Of a stretch of 64,000 nt of DNA, positions 31,920-43,985 are shown piece after piece (the stretch's first letter is position 1; each line of letters opens with the position of its first letter). The DNA is from Romanomermis culicivorax (taxonomy: Eukaryota; Nematoda; Enoplea; Mermithida; Mermithidae). The DNA is taken from NCBI GenBank assembly GCA_963922205.1, contig CAWUHX010000007.1:2542001-2606000 (forward strand), read 5' to 3'. The translations under genes were made by a program, and so were the position numbers. The notes under the pieces are model-generated. The model saw only the letters and a list, made by a program, of their open reading frames with translations, did not search any database and was not told the origin of the DNA.

Positions 31920-32112
31920 TTATACTTATTTTGGGTATACTGTAGGAAAACGATGCTCCCTGAGCATCTGTTCTTTATGAAACAGTATCAGCTGTTTCTC
32001 ACCGCTACTTCACTTTGGGTGCTTTTTGCTACAGCATAGTCGCTTTTGCTCCTTGGCTCTGCATTTCTCCTCATATCTCACAAGTTCTACCCAGCTCGGT
32101 TTAGCTCATCTC
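31920..32112 (+). repeat. DIRS direct repeat, copy 2
   Basis: Second copy of 28330-28522 in the same orientation, placed between the methyltransferase-like end and the recombinase. It is internal to the element, as expected for the inner copy of split direct repeats. Confidence 0.75.
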
Positions 32113-32281
32113 AATATCCCACCTCCCTCCCTCTATCTCTTACTCTCCTCTCTCCCTTAACTTTCTTAACTTACCCCTTGTTTTAGACTACTTCGATTTG
32201 ACTAATTACACAAACTTGCAACTACTTCTCGGCAATCCCAACCTATAATATCATCGTCAAATCCATGATCGAAGCCTCGCG

Positions 32282-32857
32282 TTGTCACTGCCCGCCAAAC
32301 ATAATAGGAAGGAACCATTCATTCCAGACATAATCCACAGAATTTCAGTCTTTTGCACAGACAATCCTAGCCTGGCGAATCAACGCCTTTTAGCCATGGT
32401 CACTCTAGGTTACGCTGGTTTTCTTCGAATTAGAGAAATCTTAAATTTGTGTGCTAGCGATATTTTATTTGGATCATCCTCATTTACAGTAAAAATTCGT
32501 CAAAGCAAGACAGATGTCTACTGGACAGGATCTACTATAACAATTCCTAAAGTACCTCATCTTTCTTGCCTTTTTACGGCACTCCTCAATTATTTCCACA
32601 TGGCAAAGATATTGCCTAATTCCGAACAACTACTGTTTCGAGCCATTTCCAAAAGTCACAATCATGAGCAGTTGAAATCATCACAGCCACTTTCATATGG
32701 TAGATTCAGGGAACAGCTCCTGGATACTTTGGAAATGCTGCAGATTGATGCAAGCAAGTTTGGCACTCACAGTTTGCGATCAGGAGGTGCTACAGCAGCA
32801 GCAGCTGCAGGTGTTCCAGATCACATAATCCAGATGCTAAATTTATGTTTCTTCTAG
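32282..32857 (+). pseudogene. tyrosine recombinase, truncated
   Basis: 191 residues. Conserved recombinase residues are present: the first arginine in GFLRIREILNL, a lysine in RQSKTD, and the H-x-x-R box in THSLRSGG. The region after GVPDHIIQ, which should carry the second histidine/tryptophan and the catalytic tyrosine, is replaced by unrelated sequence (MLNLCFF-stop). Without the tyrosine it cannot cut DNA. The N-terminal part also appears frame-broken upstream of 32282. Confidence 0.75.
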
Positions 32858-33088
32858 CAGTATGCCCACGCGTCGAGAATAAAGTTTTGGGATTTAGATT
32901 TTCTCTTTTCCCGTTAAAATTGGTTCATCAACATTTCACAGAGATTTCAACAGGAAGCGGCCTTATATTTCTTATCAAAGAATTTTGTTATGTTTGTTAT
33001 TGCGTTTCCTTTTTCACATCATTGGTTTGAGCGTTTTTTCAGATTGTTTCATGTATGTTACGATTGTAAAATGTGACATACTGTAGCC
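32858..33088. other. gene-free junction
   Basis: AT-rich sequence between the truncated recombinase and the first composite repeat. Nothing is recognised; a TACTGTAG octamer lies at about 33082. Confidence 0.3.
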
Positions 33089-34411
33089 TATTCGGGCATA
33101 AGGGCAAACTATGGGGTGCCTTTTGTCATTTCGCCTCTATCTGCAAGTGGTGCTGATGGTTCCCCAAAAACACGCAAAAAACGCACTTTTTAGGCCCCCC
33201 AGTTCCACCATGCCCAGCAATGGGTGTGCCATATCCAACCTCCATACTTCAGCCTAAGCATCTTGGTGGTGAAATCTCGAATGCAATTTTTTTATCGTTT
33301 TAAAATATGGCCTCAATTCAATTATATGGTGGTCCAAAGTCCCGAGAAACGCCAAATTCCCCAATTTTGTTATATAATACTTATGGCTTCAAAAAAATAA
33401 TTTTTTGTGGCACAATGCACCACTATTTTTTTGCACTTTCAATTAAACCGGTAGCCTTATTGGGATTTTTGGACTGTAAAAGTTTCCGACCATTGGGAAT
33501 TCGATGGACGCGGTTACTTTACATGAAAAATTATCCCGTGTGTAAACAAGCATAGTTCCGTGATTTTTCAGTGGAGGGAGTTTTCAACCGCAGGGAGTTC
33601 AATAGATGTGGTCACTTGACACAAAAAAATTATCCCGGGTGTAAACAAGCGTATTTCCGGAATTTTAATGAGGAGGGGTTTTTGACCACAGGGAATTTGA
33701 TGAATGTGATAACTTTACACAGAATTCATTCCAGGTGTAAACAAATGTATATTTGTGATTTTTCGGTGGAAGGGGTTTTGGGCCACAGGGAATTTGATGA
33801 TTGTGATCATTTTACCTAAAAACTATCCTGGGTGTAAACAATCGTATTTTTGCGATTTTTTTGTAGAAGGGGTTTTCGACCACGGCGAATTTAATGAGTG
33901 CGATCACTTTACGCAAAAAATTATTCCGGGTGTAAATTTTTCTTCGGAATGGGTTTTCGACCATGGGGAATTTAATGAATGTGGTCACTTTACACACACA
34001 CAGAATCATATTGAGTGTAAGCAAATGTATTTCTGCAATTTTTGAGGGAAGACGTTTCTGACCATGGGGAATTCAATGGATGCAGTCAGTTTACACGAAG
34101 AATAGTCATTTGTGTAAACAAAGGTATTTCTGTGATTTTTTGGGTTGAGAGGTTCTAAACCATGAGGAATTCGATAGATATTCGATAGGAATTTGATACC
34201 CTTCAGTCTGTTTACAAAGTTTTTTAAGTACTATGCGATTTACACATCATTTAATTTTACCTAAAGCGGGGAATTCGTAGCTTGAAGATTGTTTTTTATT
34301 GTTTTTCGACGTGAAGATGACCAATTTAAAAGTTCAATGTGCTTCCATGAAGATTTTCGTGCATGGTTGAGGCCCACTAAAAAGAGGTGAACTAGTTTAT
34401 TATAGGCGGCG
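33089..34411 (+). repeat. composite repeat, copy A
   Basis: The lead block (33089-33490) contains GGGCATAAGGGCAAACTATG, the CCATGCCCAGCAATGGGTGT block and the GTTATATAATACTTA block, all shared with 51350-51740. It is followed by a roughly 97-bp tandem array, then a tail (34200-34411) ending CACTAAAAAGAGGTGAACTAG. Unlike copies B and C, no inverted-repeat element follows the tail. Confidence 0.65.
33495..34180 (+). repeat. ~97-bp tandem repeat array A
   Basis: About seven degenerate units. Anchors TGTAAACAA (or close variants) occur at about 33541, 33640, 33736, 33833, 33931, 34016 and 34112, giving spacings of 85-99 bp. Each unit also has GGGGAATT, GATCACTTTACAC and GTGATTTTT words. Units open in one frame by chance, but the period is not a multiple of three, so it is not protein-coding. 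Confidence 0.75.
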
Positions 34412-34481
34412 CGATAGCGTCAACCTATAATATACTTGGCCCCTTAATTTCATGTCCCCCCTCCTTCTAGAGCCAAAATGG

Positions 34482-35406
34482 TAAAGCCGTAGGCATACTT
34501 AGCGGCAACGGGCGAAAAAGTCTGCGGCTCGCACACTTTTTTGCGGTTTTCAAAAATTGCGACCCGCAAGTCACCCGCAAAACCGCAATGCGGTTGCGGT
34601 TGGCAACCCGCAACCGCATTGCGGTTTATCGACCCGCAAAGAGTTCTCGAGTGGAGTACTTTTTGCGGTTCTGGCAGCCGCACTCGATACAGTATATGCC
34701 GTTTCGCGCTGAATAACACTGAATACCTGATCTTTATCAACTAGAAAACTCAATTATTTCCAGAATTTGCTTTGTCCAGTGTTTTTTTTTTCTGCAAAGG
34801 AATCTTTTGAGGAGAAAAATTCGGGAACAAAGAATAAAATTTATGCAAGGTTCTCATTGTCGAAAAAATTTTCGGGAATCGGAAACTGAAAAGATGTATT
34901 TTGGTGAACACTGTTTTTCCCCCCGGCTTTTTCGTCAAATGGCGATAGGGGTAGAAAATTTTCCCCCAATTTTCTAAAGTCTTTTTTCGCTTAAAAATGC
35001 TCATAGACGGTTTATTTTAGTGTTTTTAAGCTTAAAACATGATGTTTTTAGAGCGGTTGATTTTTTCCACATGAGAACCGGACCCAAAATTTTTTTTCCT
35101 CATTTTCCAAAAATTTTCCCCATTTAACGTTTGTAATGTGCCTACCTACGGATGCTTTTCCATGCAATTAGGAGCATACCCAAGCATTTTGACGCTTTTG
35201 GATTCGGAAACCTACAACCTTGCATCTCTTAAGTAATTTCCGGTTCGAAATTGCGGTTAACTATGCTTACATTTGAGGTTTTCCGGTTCCGCATTTTTGC
35301 GGAACCGCGGGAAAGTATGCCATTGTGAGAGCCGCAACCGACCCGCAATTACGGGTCACAAAATTTGCGGCCGCAAAAAAAACGGTCAAGTATGCCTACG
35401 GCTTAA
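34482..35406. mobile_element. foldback element with TAA duplication (919 bp)
   Basis: Inverted ends AGCCGTAGGCATACTT (34485) and AAGTATGCCTACGGCT (to 35403) are flanked by TAA on both sides. Both arms are rich in TGCGGTT/AACCGCA words. The interior (about 34740-35270) is non-coding. It splits composite repeat B. The 3-bp TAA duplication fits PIF/Harbinger-type MITEs. Confidence 0.75.
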
Positions 35407-35699
35407 GGGTCCCCAGTCCTACCATGCCCCACAATGGGTGTGCCATATCCAAGCTCCATACTTCGGCCGAAGCATCTTGGCGGTGCAATCTCAAATGCGA
35501 TTTTTTATCTTTTTAAAATATCGCCTCAATTCAATTATATGGTGGTCCAAAGACCCGGAAAACGCCAAATTCCCCAATTTTGTTATATAATACTTACGGC
35601 TTCAAAAAAATAATTTTTTGCAACATAATACATACACTACTAATTTTTTGCAGTTTCAACTGAACCGGTAGCCTTATTGGGGTTTTTGGGCAGTATCAG

Positions 35700-36640
35700 T
35701 TTTCGACCATTGGGAATTCGATGAACACGGTCACTTTACACAACAAAATTATCCCGGTTGTAAACAAGCGTATTTTCGTGATTTTTTGTTGGAAGGGATT
35801 TTCGACCACGGGGAATTTGATGAATACGATCACTTTACACAAAAAGATTATCCCGGTTGTAAACACGCGTATTTTCGTGACTTTTTAGTGGAAGGATTCT
35901 AATTTGATTAATTCGATTACTGTACACAAGAAATTATCTCGAGTGTAAACAAGCGCTTTAGTGGACGGAGTTTTCGACCGCAGGGGATTTAATGAATGTG
36001 ATCACTTTACACAAAAAAATTATGCCGGGTGTAAACAGGCGTATTTTCCTGATTTTTTGACGGAATGGGTTTTCCACCACGGGAATTTGGTGAATGCGAT
36101 TACTTTACACAAAAAAACTATCTCGGGTGCAAATGAGCGTATTTTTGTGATTTTTCAGTGGAAGGGGTTTTCGACCACGGGAAATTTGATGAATGCGATC
36201 ACATTACTTAAAAAATTATCCCTGGTGTAAACAAGTGTATCTTCTTAATTTTTTCGGGGATGGGTTTTTGGATACGAAGAATTTGATGAATGCGATCACT
36301 TTACACAAAACTTATTCACAGTGTAAACATCCGTATTTTCGTGATTTTTTTGTGAAAGGGGTTTTCGGCTGCGAGAAATCAATGGATGTGTCACTCTACA
36401 CAAAAAAATTATCTTGGGCGTACTCAAGCTCATTTTCGTGATTTTTTTGTGGAAGGAGTTTTTGATGACGGGGAATTTAATGAATGCTGTCACTTTACAC
36501 ACAAAATTATATTGAGTGTATTTCAAATGTATTTCTGCGATTTTTGAGGGGAGGGGTTTCTGACCATGTGGAATTGAAAAAACTGTTCTGTGTGTATTTA
36601 AAACAAAGGTACTTCTCCGGGTTTTTTGGGTTGAGGGGTT
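35700..36640 (+). repeat. ~97-bp tandem repeat array B
   Basis: Nine to ten degenerate units of the family at 33495, recognisable by TGTAAAC, GGGGAATT and CACTTTACAC words. It is the longest of the three arrays. Confidence 0.7.
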
Positions 36641-36861
36641 CTTGTTTATGGGAATTCAATGGAAATCTTCACTTTACACTCTGTTTATAATGTGTTTTAA
36701 GTTCTATGCTGTTTAAACATCTTTTACTTTCACTGAAAGTGAGAATTCGTAGCTTTAAGATTTTTTATTGTTTCTTTGATGTGAAAATGACCAAATTTAA
36801 AACTTCGATGCAGTTCTATGAAGGTTTTCTCGTATGGTTGAAGACCACTAAAAAGAAGTGA

Positions 36862-38494
36862 ACTAGTTTATTAGAAAATGCCACGATAGGGCAGAAAAAA
36901 GAAGAATATACTTTGCTTGGATAGTTGCCAAGCTAGGAAAAGGATAGAACTAGATTTTTGAGAACTTGGGTTGGAGTTGGAAAAAATTCACTTTCGTTAT
37001 ATTGGATTTTCATTCTTTCTCAAAAAAAATTTTCCATGTCTGTGAAAAGGTATATTCTGCAGCTGAGTGCATCAACACACTTTCCAACCAAACATGTAGA
37101 TCTCCGGAGCTTCGAGGCGAGTACAAGGCTGGACCTTTATTTTTTGGCGTTTTTTGAGACAAAAAATTCAAAAAAGGTTGACCAAAAATTTTTTTTCATA
37201 ACAAATTTTCCAGTTTCAAAACTTTTGGGTTAGTTTGTACCCCCATGTCCTCCCTCACACATGTGTGCCTCTAACTGCGTTGAACTTTTTTGCTAAATTT
37301 AGTGTCAATAAAACAGGAATCAACTGCGGAAAATTGGCACGTGAAATTCCAGTCGGCTTTTTCAGAAAAAAGGCTATATCATAAAGTCTTCTTAAAACGA
37401 AATCGATTGTGCAAGATATGTTTAATTCACTTATTTTACATAACATATCGCATAGGATTCACTTTATAAGTTCTACTGATTACTAGCTATAAACAAATTT
37501 ATTCTCTTCTATTTAACTATTCAACAAAATAGCATCATTCACAGTTTTTCGATTTAAACAGAAATTAGCAAAAAGAGCGCTTTCTGTGGGATTGCAGACG
37601 AGAAGCAATTTCTCCCATCTCTGTCGCTCTGGTCCTGCTTTCAAAAAAGTCGTACTGTTGCAGTGGGAGTGCGAGTAGGGTCGGGGAGAACCGGATACGA
37701 TATTTGGCGCACACCCCTAATAGGCACGGCTGAACCAGGAGCATTTTTGTATGCTTTACCTTGTTCGCTCATTTGCAGATCGGTGCCAAATGACTGTAAC
37801 CAAGGCCCAGTTGCACTAAAGGGGTCTGAGCTCGAGCTCAACATAATCTCGAACAAAAAAGCGACTAACATTTTCCCATAATTTTCTTATCTTTAGAGCA
37901 AATAAATATAAAAATGTCTGCAATTCTCAAACTCGAACTTACACTTCAGTAGTAGTTAATCCTGAAGCGAGTACTGTTGGTGCACTGGAAGAGAATCCTA
38001 TGGACATTGCGATTAGCTCAAATTCAGGATCAGCAATGAAATTCCGATGTTGAGATTATCCTCATGTTGGGTTAGTACAGCCAACCTCAGGTTTCTTTAT
38101 AGTTCTGAAAATGACTATAATATGCCTGCCTCACTATTTTTCAGCTAGTGTGAGAGGCAGGAGTTTCGAATCGGTCGGGAGTTAGAAAGCTATTGGTTTA
38201 CCATTTCTTTACATTTGAAATCATGTGCATATAATTTTAATATAGAAAAACTTTGCTGTAGTTAATGCCAGGGGAAGGACAAAATGCACGATGCTGCAGA
38301 ATATACTTTTTCACAGACATGGAAAGTTTTTTTTGAGAAAGAATGAAAATCCAATATAACGAAAGTGAATTTTTTTCCAACTCCGACCCAAGTTCTCAAA
38401 AATCTAGTTCGATCCTTTTTCTAGCTTGGCAACTATCCAAGCAAGTATATTCGCCTTTTTTCTGCCCTATTGGGGCATTTTCTAATAAACTGGT
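36862..38494. mobile_element. 1.6-kb inverted-repeat element, copy 1
   Basis: The arms of about 200 bp are inverted: left ACTAGTTTATTAGAAAATGCC (36862) and right GGCATTTTCTAATAAACTGGT (to 38494), with a shared ATCTAGTTC / GAACTAGAT and GCAGAATATAC block. The interior (for example 37640-37880) also matches copy 2. No convincing gene; the short frames at 37641-37881 overlap on opposite strands. Confidence 0.7.
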
Positions 38495-39444
38495 TGAAAG
38501 CTATTTGTTAGGAAAAAAATAGGTTGGAGAGGAGAAAAAAATTTTCGCACATGGTTCTCATTCAACGCAAAAATTTGGGAGTTAAGATCGTGATACAATT
38601 GGTGTGCTTTGGAAAGTTGAAATCTCAAAATCCGGCACATTGCGCCTCATCGCTGGTCATTTGTTTAGCTTTTTCTCGCAGAGTCAATATTTTTTTAGCG
38701 GTGCAAAATTTTTTTTTGAACATTTTTCGCATCGAACGGGAATTATGTTCAAAAGAATTGCCGAGTTAAGTTGAGAGTTTAATCACTGTTTACAGTCGCC
38801 GGTTAATCGATTCCTAACATACAGTCAACAATGATATTATCTTGGCACGAAATTCTGCATGCGTACCTACTTTCAGCATTTTTGTGTTACAAGCATTTGG
38901 GAAAAAACAGACTATAGGTGTCTCCATTTTCTAACTTATTTCCTGTTTTACAAATAACTTATTTCCTAAATTTTACTGAATCAATCAAAAACTTCAACGG
39001 AGCAGGCACACTAAGTGCTCCAAATATCGACGAACTCCAGCACAGAAATCATCATCTTAAAAACCTACAAAAGCGTTCACACAAAAGATTTTCGTCCACT
39101 TGTACATAGTGCGAGGCTAATATCAGGAAAGACGTTACCGCCTACCTGAAGAAATTGCATGCAGAACGCCCTGGTTGTGCAAACGTGCACTGAAAAGAGC
39201 AACCCAACTAACCATCACAAGTCAATCATTTCCAAAAAAATGAAAATTAAAGACGGCATGATTAATATACATGTTTCATGAATTTGGAGGCACCCTGTTT
39301 GCTTTGCAAGGTTATAGGTATCTCATTATGTTACACCAAATTTTTATCCCTGATGCCACTTTAAAAAAATTATGGCAATGTTGGGACAGTGGCAATGTTG
39401 GGATGAGGAACAGTGTTGAAACGTTGGCAATGTTGGGACAATAT
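38495..39444. other. AT-rich gene-free stretch
   Basis: No gene. A MITE-type right end (AAGCATTTGGGAAAAAACAG..CTATAG) lies at about 38890-38912. Positions 39370-39440 carry several GGCAATGTTGGGA words. Confidence 0.35.
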
Positions 39445-39862
39445 TTGCACGTGGGGGGGTTTGGGGGGGTTTTGACCCCCAGCAGATTTTTATTGACCCC
39501 CAGCAGATTCTTGCTGACCCCCAGCAGATTTAACTTTTCCAGCAATGATTGAGAAGATGGCGAAGGAAAATGAGCAAGAGAGAAAGAAAGTCGTCATAAA
39601 AATGGAAATGACGTTGTAGTTTGACAATTTTTCTAAACAAATCATACTTGATTCCAAAAAAGTAACATGGAAACTTTAAAAAGTGCTGTCTAAGCGAATA
39701 GTTTCACATATCGGACTAATATAGGTTAAATAATATGCTGCTTGGATGTTAGAAGACTTTCTGAGACCCTTCTTTTCATTATATCAAGAATGAAAAAAAA
39801 TTTTGTATTTCACCCCCTGTCCTGGCTGACCCCCCGCAGAATTTCTATGCTGTGCATGTATG
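39445..39862. repeat. CCCCCAGCAG repeat element, copy 1
   Basis: It runs from TTGCACGTGGGGG to CTGTGCATGTATG. Near its left end TTGACCCCCAGCAGATT is repeated three times. It is homologous to 42872-43253, which is cleanly flanked by CTCG. About 420 bp, non-coding. Confidence 0.6.
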
Positions 39863-40369
39863 GTTGGGACTACATCATTTGACCACCCTGGCCCGCAATG
39901 TTTAAGAATAGGCGAAGCAAGTTGTCGACAACTATGTACGTTGTCACATGACCACGAAGGCGTTCCGGTGGATGGGGCGGCAGCAGACACGTCTAAATGT
40001 GCTTGGCGAGTGGCCATTGGTAACTTCCGCTACCGAGTTACTTCTGCCATGGGGTCACTTCCGTCATGGGTCATTTCAGCCACTGTGTTACCTTACCGTA
40101 TCTGTTTGTAACCTGAAATAAAATCATAGGTGGCACGGTAGTTCATACACCTGGTCGAATTATCGGAGCTCCACCTAGTTGGACAGTGCAATCATCGTCC
40201 AGAGCACGTGAGACGCAACTGTCCACAAGTGAAACGCAGCTGTCCGCATGCTAGAAGCAGTCGTCTGCAGGCATTATCACAATCTACCAGAACTTCGTCA
40301 AATAGTTAAAAATAGTCGGAGCAAACTGAACAAAAGAAAAATTTAATCGATAGTGAAATGGAAACTAAA
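39863..40369. other. gene-free stretch
   Basis: Slightly GC-richer than its surroundings, with short overlapping frames on both strands (39784-40111). It contains short repeats such as ACGCAACTGTCC / ACGCAGCTGTCC near 40212-40250. No feature can be assigned. Confidence 0.3.
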
Positions 40370-41290
40370 AGTAGTTTTCGACCATGTTTACAATGTATCT
40401 CAAGTACTATGCAGTTTACACATCTTTTACATATGCGGAAAGTGAGAATTCGTAGCTTTAAGATTGTTGTTGGGAAGATGACCAACTTTGTGCTTGAATG
40501 AAGGTTTGCATGCAAGGTCAAGGCCCACTAAAAAGGGATGGGCTAGTCTATCGGAAAATGCCCCTATCATACCTGTAATTGTGGGAGGGTTGGGGGACCC
40601 CCAACTTGGCCAACCCTATACCCAACCCCCATCAAACTTGGAAAAATTGGGAAAAAGTGCCTTTTTGGCCTTTTGTGGAAAATTTTCGACCCCTAAAATT
40701 GCGGGTTTACCCCCGCCCCCAACTGGTCGGACCTCTTACAGAAAAAGGATACTTGCATGGATAGTTGCCAGGCTAGAAAAATGGGTGGACTAGATTTTTG
40801 AGAACCTGAGTTTAAAAAATCCAATTTTGTTATATTGGATTTTCGTTCTTTTTCATTAAAAAATTTTCCATGTCTCTGAAAAAGAATATTTTGCAGTTGA
40901 GTGCATCAATACACCTTCCAACCACACATGTGCAGCTTCAAAATTCTCAGGAGGGTACAGCGGGTGAACCCTGGTTTTTCGACGTTTTTTGAGACAAAAA
41001 TCCGATAAAGTTGACCAAATTTTTTTTCACATGAAAAATTTTATAATTTCAAAATTCTGGAGGCTACGCACCCCCATACCCCCTTCCCTTCTCGCGCATG
41101 TGTGCCTTCAACTGCATTGAACTTGTTTACTAAATTTATCGTTCATAAAACAGGAATCAACTGTGGGAAACAAACATATAATCCAACTCTTTTTTGCAAA
41201 AAAAAATTTTGCCCCATTGCAATTTCGATGAAGATTTTGAGAGAAAATTTCTCAAACTTCGTATTCCAAACGCCAACCTCTGTAAAATGA
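40370..41290 (+). repeat. partial copy of composite tail plus inverted-repeat element
   Basis: Positions 40375-40540 match the composite-repeat tail (AGTGAGAATTCGTAGCTTTAAG, CCCACTAAAAAG). Positions 40540-41280 match only the left half of the 36862 element (CTAGATTTTTGAGAAC and AACAGGAATCAACTG blocks). A palindromic TTGGGGGACCCCCAA lies near 40591. The right half is missing. Confidence 0.55.
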
Positions 41291-41369
41291 AAAATGACAT
41301 GAATATTTGGAAGCATTTCAGGGACTATAAATAAGAAAACCGTTTAAGCAAGATGTATGTAGTATTCAC

Positions 41370-42270
41370 AAAGATAAGAAATTTCAGCAAGATAAATATC
41401 AAGATAAGGATAAAGATATAAATACGGATTTATATTTTTAAAAGATAAAGATAAAGACAGGAAAATCAAAAAGATAAAGATAAGGATAATTTGCAAGATG
41501 AAAAATCAAAAAATAAAGATAAAATAGATTTAGTAGTTTATTTCGGCACAAATCAGTAAAATTGGGTATTTAATCAAATTGAAGCAAGAAAACTGAACAA
41601 AGAACCCTTAATTTGCAGGCAAATTCGATTGCTGCCATCTCTGTGCTCAGCCAAAATGAATAATAATGGACTCGATTCAAATCGTTCTTCCTTTCGGATG
41701 ATCATATACTAGGAGGCTAGAAAATGAACCTTTTGAACATTCACTCCGTGTTAAAGGTTTAATGCTTTCGGCCTAAAATGATGTCCATACCTGAACAATA
41801 AGATGGTGTTTTCAATCAGCTAACGAGATAACGATGTTTCATAATTCTTTTCATAATTTTGATTATACAATTCTTTTCATAATTTTATTTTTTTCATAAT
41901 TTTGATTTGTCTTAACAGTAGATTTCTCGTGTAATTCAAGACCGTTATGCTCCTGAATAGCTCGTTGGAACATTTGTTCCACTACGCTTGCAAATAAGAC
42001 TTCAAATTCGAAAATTCCAATTGTTTCTTTAATTTTGTAGAATTAACGGCTATAAATATATCAGCATAATCGAAAAAGCTTAAAAACACTAATTGAAGCA
42101 TCTATGAGCATTTTTAAGAGAATTTTGAGCAAGATAGACAATGTCAAAAAGATAAAGATAAAGATGAACGGTTTGGAAACAAAAAAATAAAAGTAAACAT
42201 AAGAAAATAGCAAGATAAAGATGAAAGCAAGATAATCCTCTTTATCTTTATCTTGCTATTTTCTTTATAA
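41370..42270. repeat. GATA-type simple repeats, foldback arrangement
   Basis: The left part (41385-41530) carries many AAGATAAAGATAAGGATA-type words. The right part (42145-42265) begins with the same sense and ends in the inverse (CTTTATCTTTATCTTGCTATTTT). The interior is AT-rich with no frame. It may be a foldback element whose arms expanded as simple repeats. Confidence 0.5.
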
Positions 42271-42867
42271 CATTTTATATTTTTACTTTCTGCTATGAAA
42301 CTAAAAATTTGTGTGCCCTCACTGACCTAGAGAAATGCTGCATTGCGTAGTTTTTTAGAAAAAGATAATGTAAAGTGGTTATAAAGTTGAATAGTTGGTA
42401 ATTCATTCATTGGCTAGGATGCCCATAACTTACGACGTTTAAAGTGGAAATTTACGATACTTCGTCATAGCAATATCTACACTAGCTCACATCATGCCAG
42501 AAAACTTTGGGTTTCGCTGATAAGTTATTAATGCACCCACGTGACAAATTCAAAATATGCAAACGTATGCAGTTTTGGAACGCAAATAGAAAAAATACAT
42601 GTTCCTCAAATTTTTTTATTTTCGATTTGGTTCGACAGAGCGCTTTTTCTTCATAAAAAACGGGAAAAGATTCAGTGGGATTTCTTCTTCCTGAAGAAAT
42701 AATCGACCCTAAAGTAGGTAACAATGCTATCCTCCAAGCATGAAAAAAATTTCGTTTTCACGTTTGTGCCTCTAGGAATTTCATTATTAGAGCTCCGGGT
42801 ACCTTCTACAGTTCTCACTTTATTGATAGTATCTGATGGATATTCTAATTTAAATGAAAACATTGTA

Positions 42868-43257
42868 CTCGAAGTCATGCATGCACGTGGGGGGTTTGGG
42901 GAGGTTTTGACCCTAGCAGACTTTGATTGACCCCCAGCAGATTTTACTACCCCAGCAATGATCGAGAAGATGACGAATGAAAATAAGCAAGAGAGAAGAG
43001 AAAGTCGTCAAAAAATGGGAAGGATGCTGTAGTTTAGCAATTTTTCTAAAAAAAGGATACTTGAAATCCAAAAAAGTAACATTAAACCTTTAAAAAGTGC
43101 AGTCTAGGCAAATAATTTCACATATCTGGCTAATATAAAATGAAGAATATGCTGCTTGGATGTTAGAAGACCGATCTGATTTTTTTCGTTATCAATAACA
43201 ACAAAAATTTTCGTGGCTGACCCCCAGCAGAATTTCTATGCTGTGCATGTATGCTCG
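42868..43257. mobile_element. nested CCCCCAGCAG element, copy 2
   Basis: Compared with the uninterrupted right arm (around 44790), an insert of 382 bp sits between CTCG (42868-42871) and CTCG (43254-43257). This gives a 4-bp duplication. The ends are near-inverted (CATGCATGCAC and GTGCATGTATG). It is the same family as 39445-39862. Confidence 0.65.
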
Positions 43258-43742
43258 TAATATATTTATAAACAAAAAAATCCTTTCATTCGTCCGTGGA
43301 TGGCGTCCACCACGCCATCATAGGTTGGTGACCCCATCGCCTAGGGGTCGCAACACATATCCAGGCAAGATCGTGCGGTGGACCATTCATATACCTAGTT
43401 GTTATGCAACAAAACATATGGTAAGTAGATGAGTGGGGTTTTCTTTGAAAGGTTTCCCGGAACTTCATGTTGGTTTTTAATCAACGTCTTCAAGCTTTAA
43501 TTGGGCTCTTTGTCTAGGTTACCAAGCCTGACTTACTCAAAAATTTAAATGTAGAAAAGTGAAAAACATGACATCCCTATTGGATATAATATTATTTATG
43601 CTTAGTCATTATGAGACGAACTGTAATTTAACTGCTGAATGGCTTTTTCGGGATATGCGATGGAAAAAACCTGTTATGGAATCGGCGGCTGTTAAGAGAC
43701 TAGCTGCAACCGCAGGCTTCGAAGCGGCCTATACATGGCCAA

Positions 43743-43985
43743 GGGCTGGTTTCATCAAGGAGACTAAAGCTCTAGCTGAGCTGCAGCCTAAGCTGTAGCT
43801 TAACTTTGTATATTATAATGTAGTCGTTAAAGCGCATCTCAGTTGCAGCTTAATTTTTTCAATACGTTCTCTGTGAATGAATTCAGCAACAGCTGAGTCA
43901 CACCTTAATCGCAATAACATATAGATTTAAGCTACAACTTAAGCTGCAGCTCAGCTAGAGCCTAAGTCTTTTTGATAAAACCGGT
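43743..43985. mobile_element. small foldback MITE
   Basis: The left end (GCTGGTTTCATCAAGGAGAC, then CTAGCTGAGCTGCAGC) and the right end are inverted copies (GCTGCAGCTCAGCTAG, then AAAACCGGTCGC). About 55-bp arms, 240 bp in total. It lies in the centre of the large palindrome. Confidence 0.6.

Larger units (their letters stand above)
28330..32857 (+). mobile_element. truncated DIRS/PAT-type retroelement
   Basis: The + strand gene order is gag, reverse transcriptase, RNase H, methyltransferase-like domain and tyrosine recombinase, the hallmark of DIRS-like elements, which use a tyrosine recombinase instead of a DDE integrase. A 193-bp direct repeat occurs before gag (28330-28522) and before the recombinase (31920-32112). 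The recombinase stops before its catalytic tyrosine, and the right end of the element is not visible, so it was truncated near 32845. Frameshifts lie in gag, between RT and RNase H, and near the recombinase start. Confidence 0.85.
34412..36861 (+). repeat. composite repeat, copy B (interrupted)
   Basis: It starts with GCGATAGCGTCAACCTATAATATACTTGG, as copy C does at 51250, is broken by the foldback at 34482-35406, and resumes with the CCATGCCCCACAATGGGTGT block. It then carries a 97-bp array (35700-36640) and the same tail as copy A, running into the inverted-repeat element at 36862. Confidence 0.65.

Noticed and set aside
33571..34045. Repeated C..H...C peptides ([18 protein letters not shown]) suggesting a tandem zinc-finger protein
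   Set aside because: The DNA period (about 97 bp, varying 85-99) is not a multiple of three, frames rotate between units, and spacing fits no known finger. It is a non-coding tandem repeat.
33495..36640. CRISPR array
   Set aside because: Units are degenerate, tandem and without unique spacers, in eukaryotic DNA.
39784..40111. Overlapping opposite-strand ORFs of 77-83 aa
   Set aside because: Both strands are open over the same interval with no motif.
43559..43798. 79-residue ORF in the centre of the large palindrome
   Set aside because: Its second half is the arm of a small foldback MITE, so the frame is accidental.
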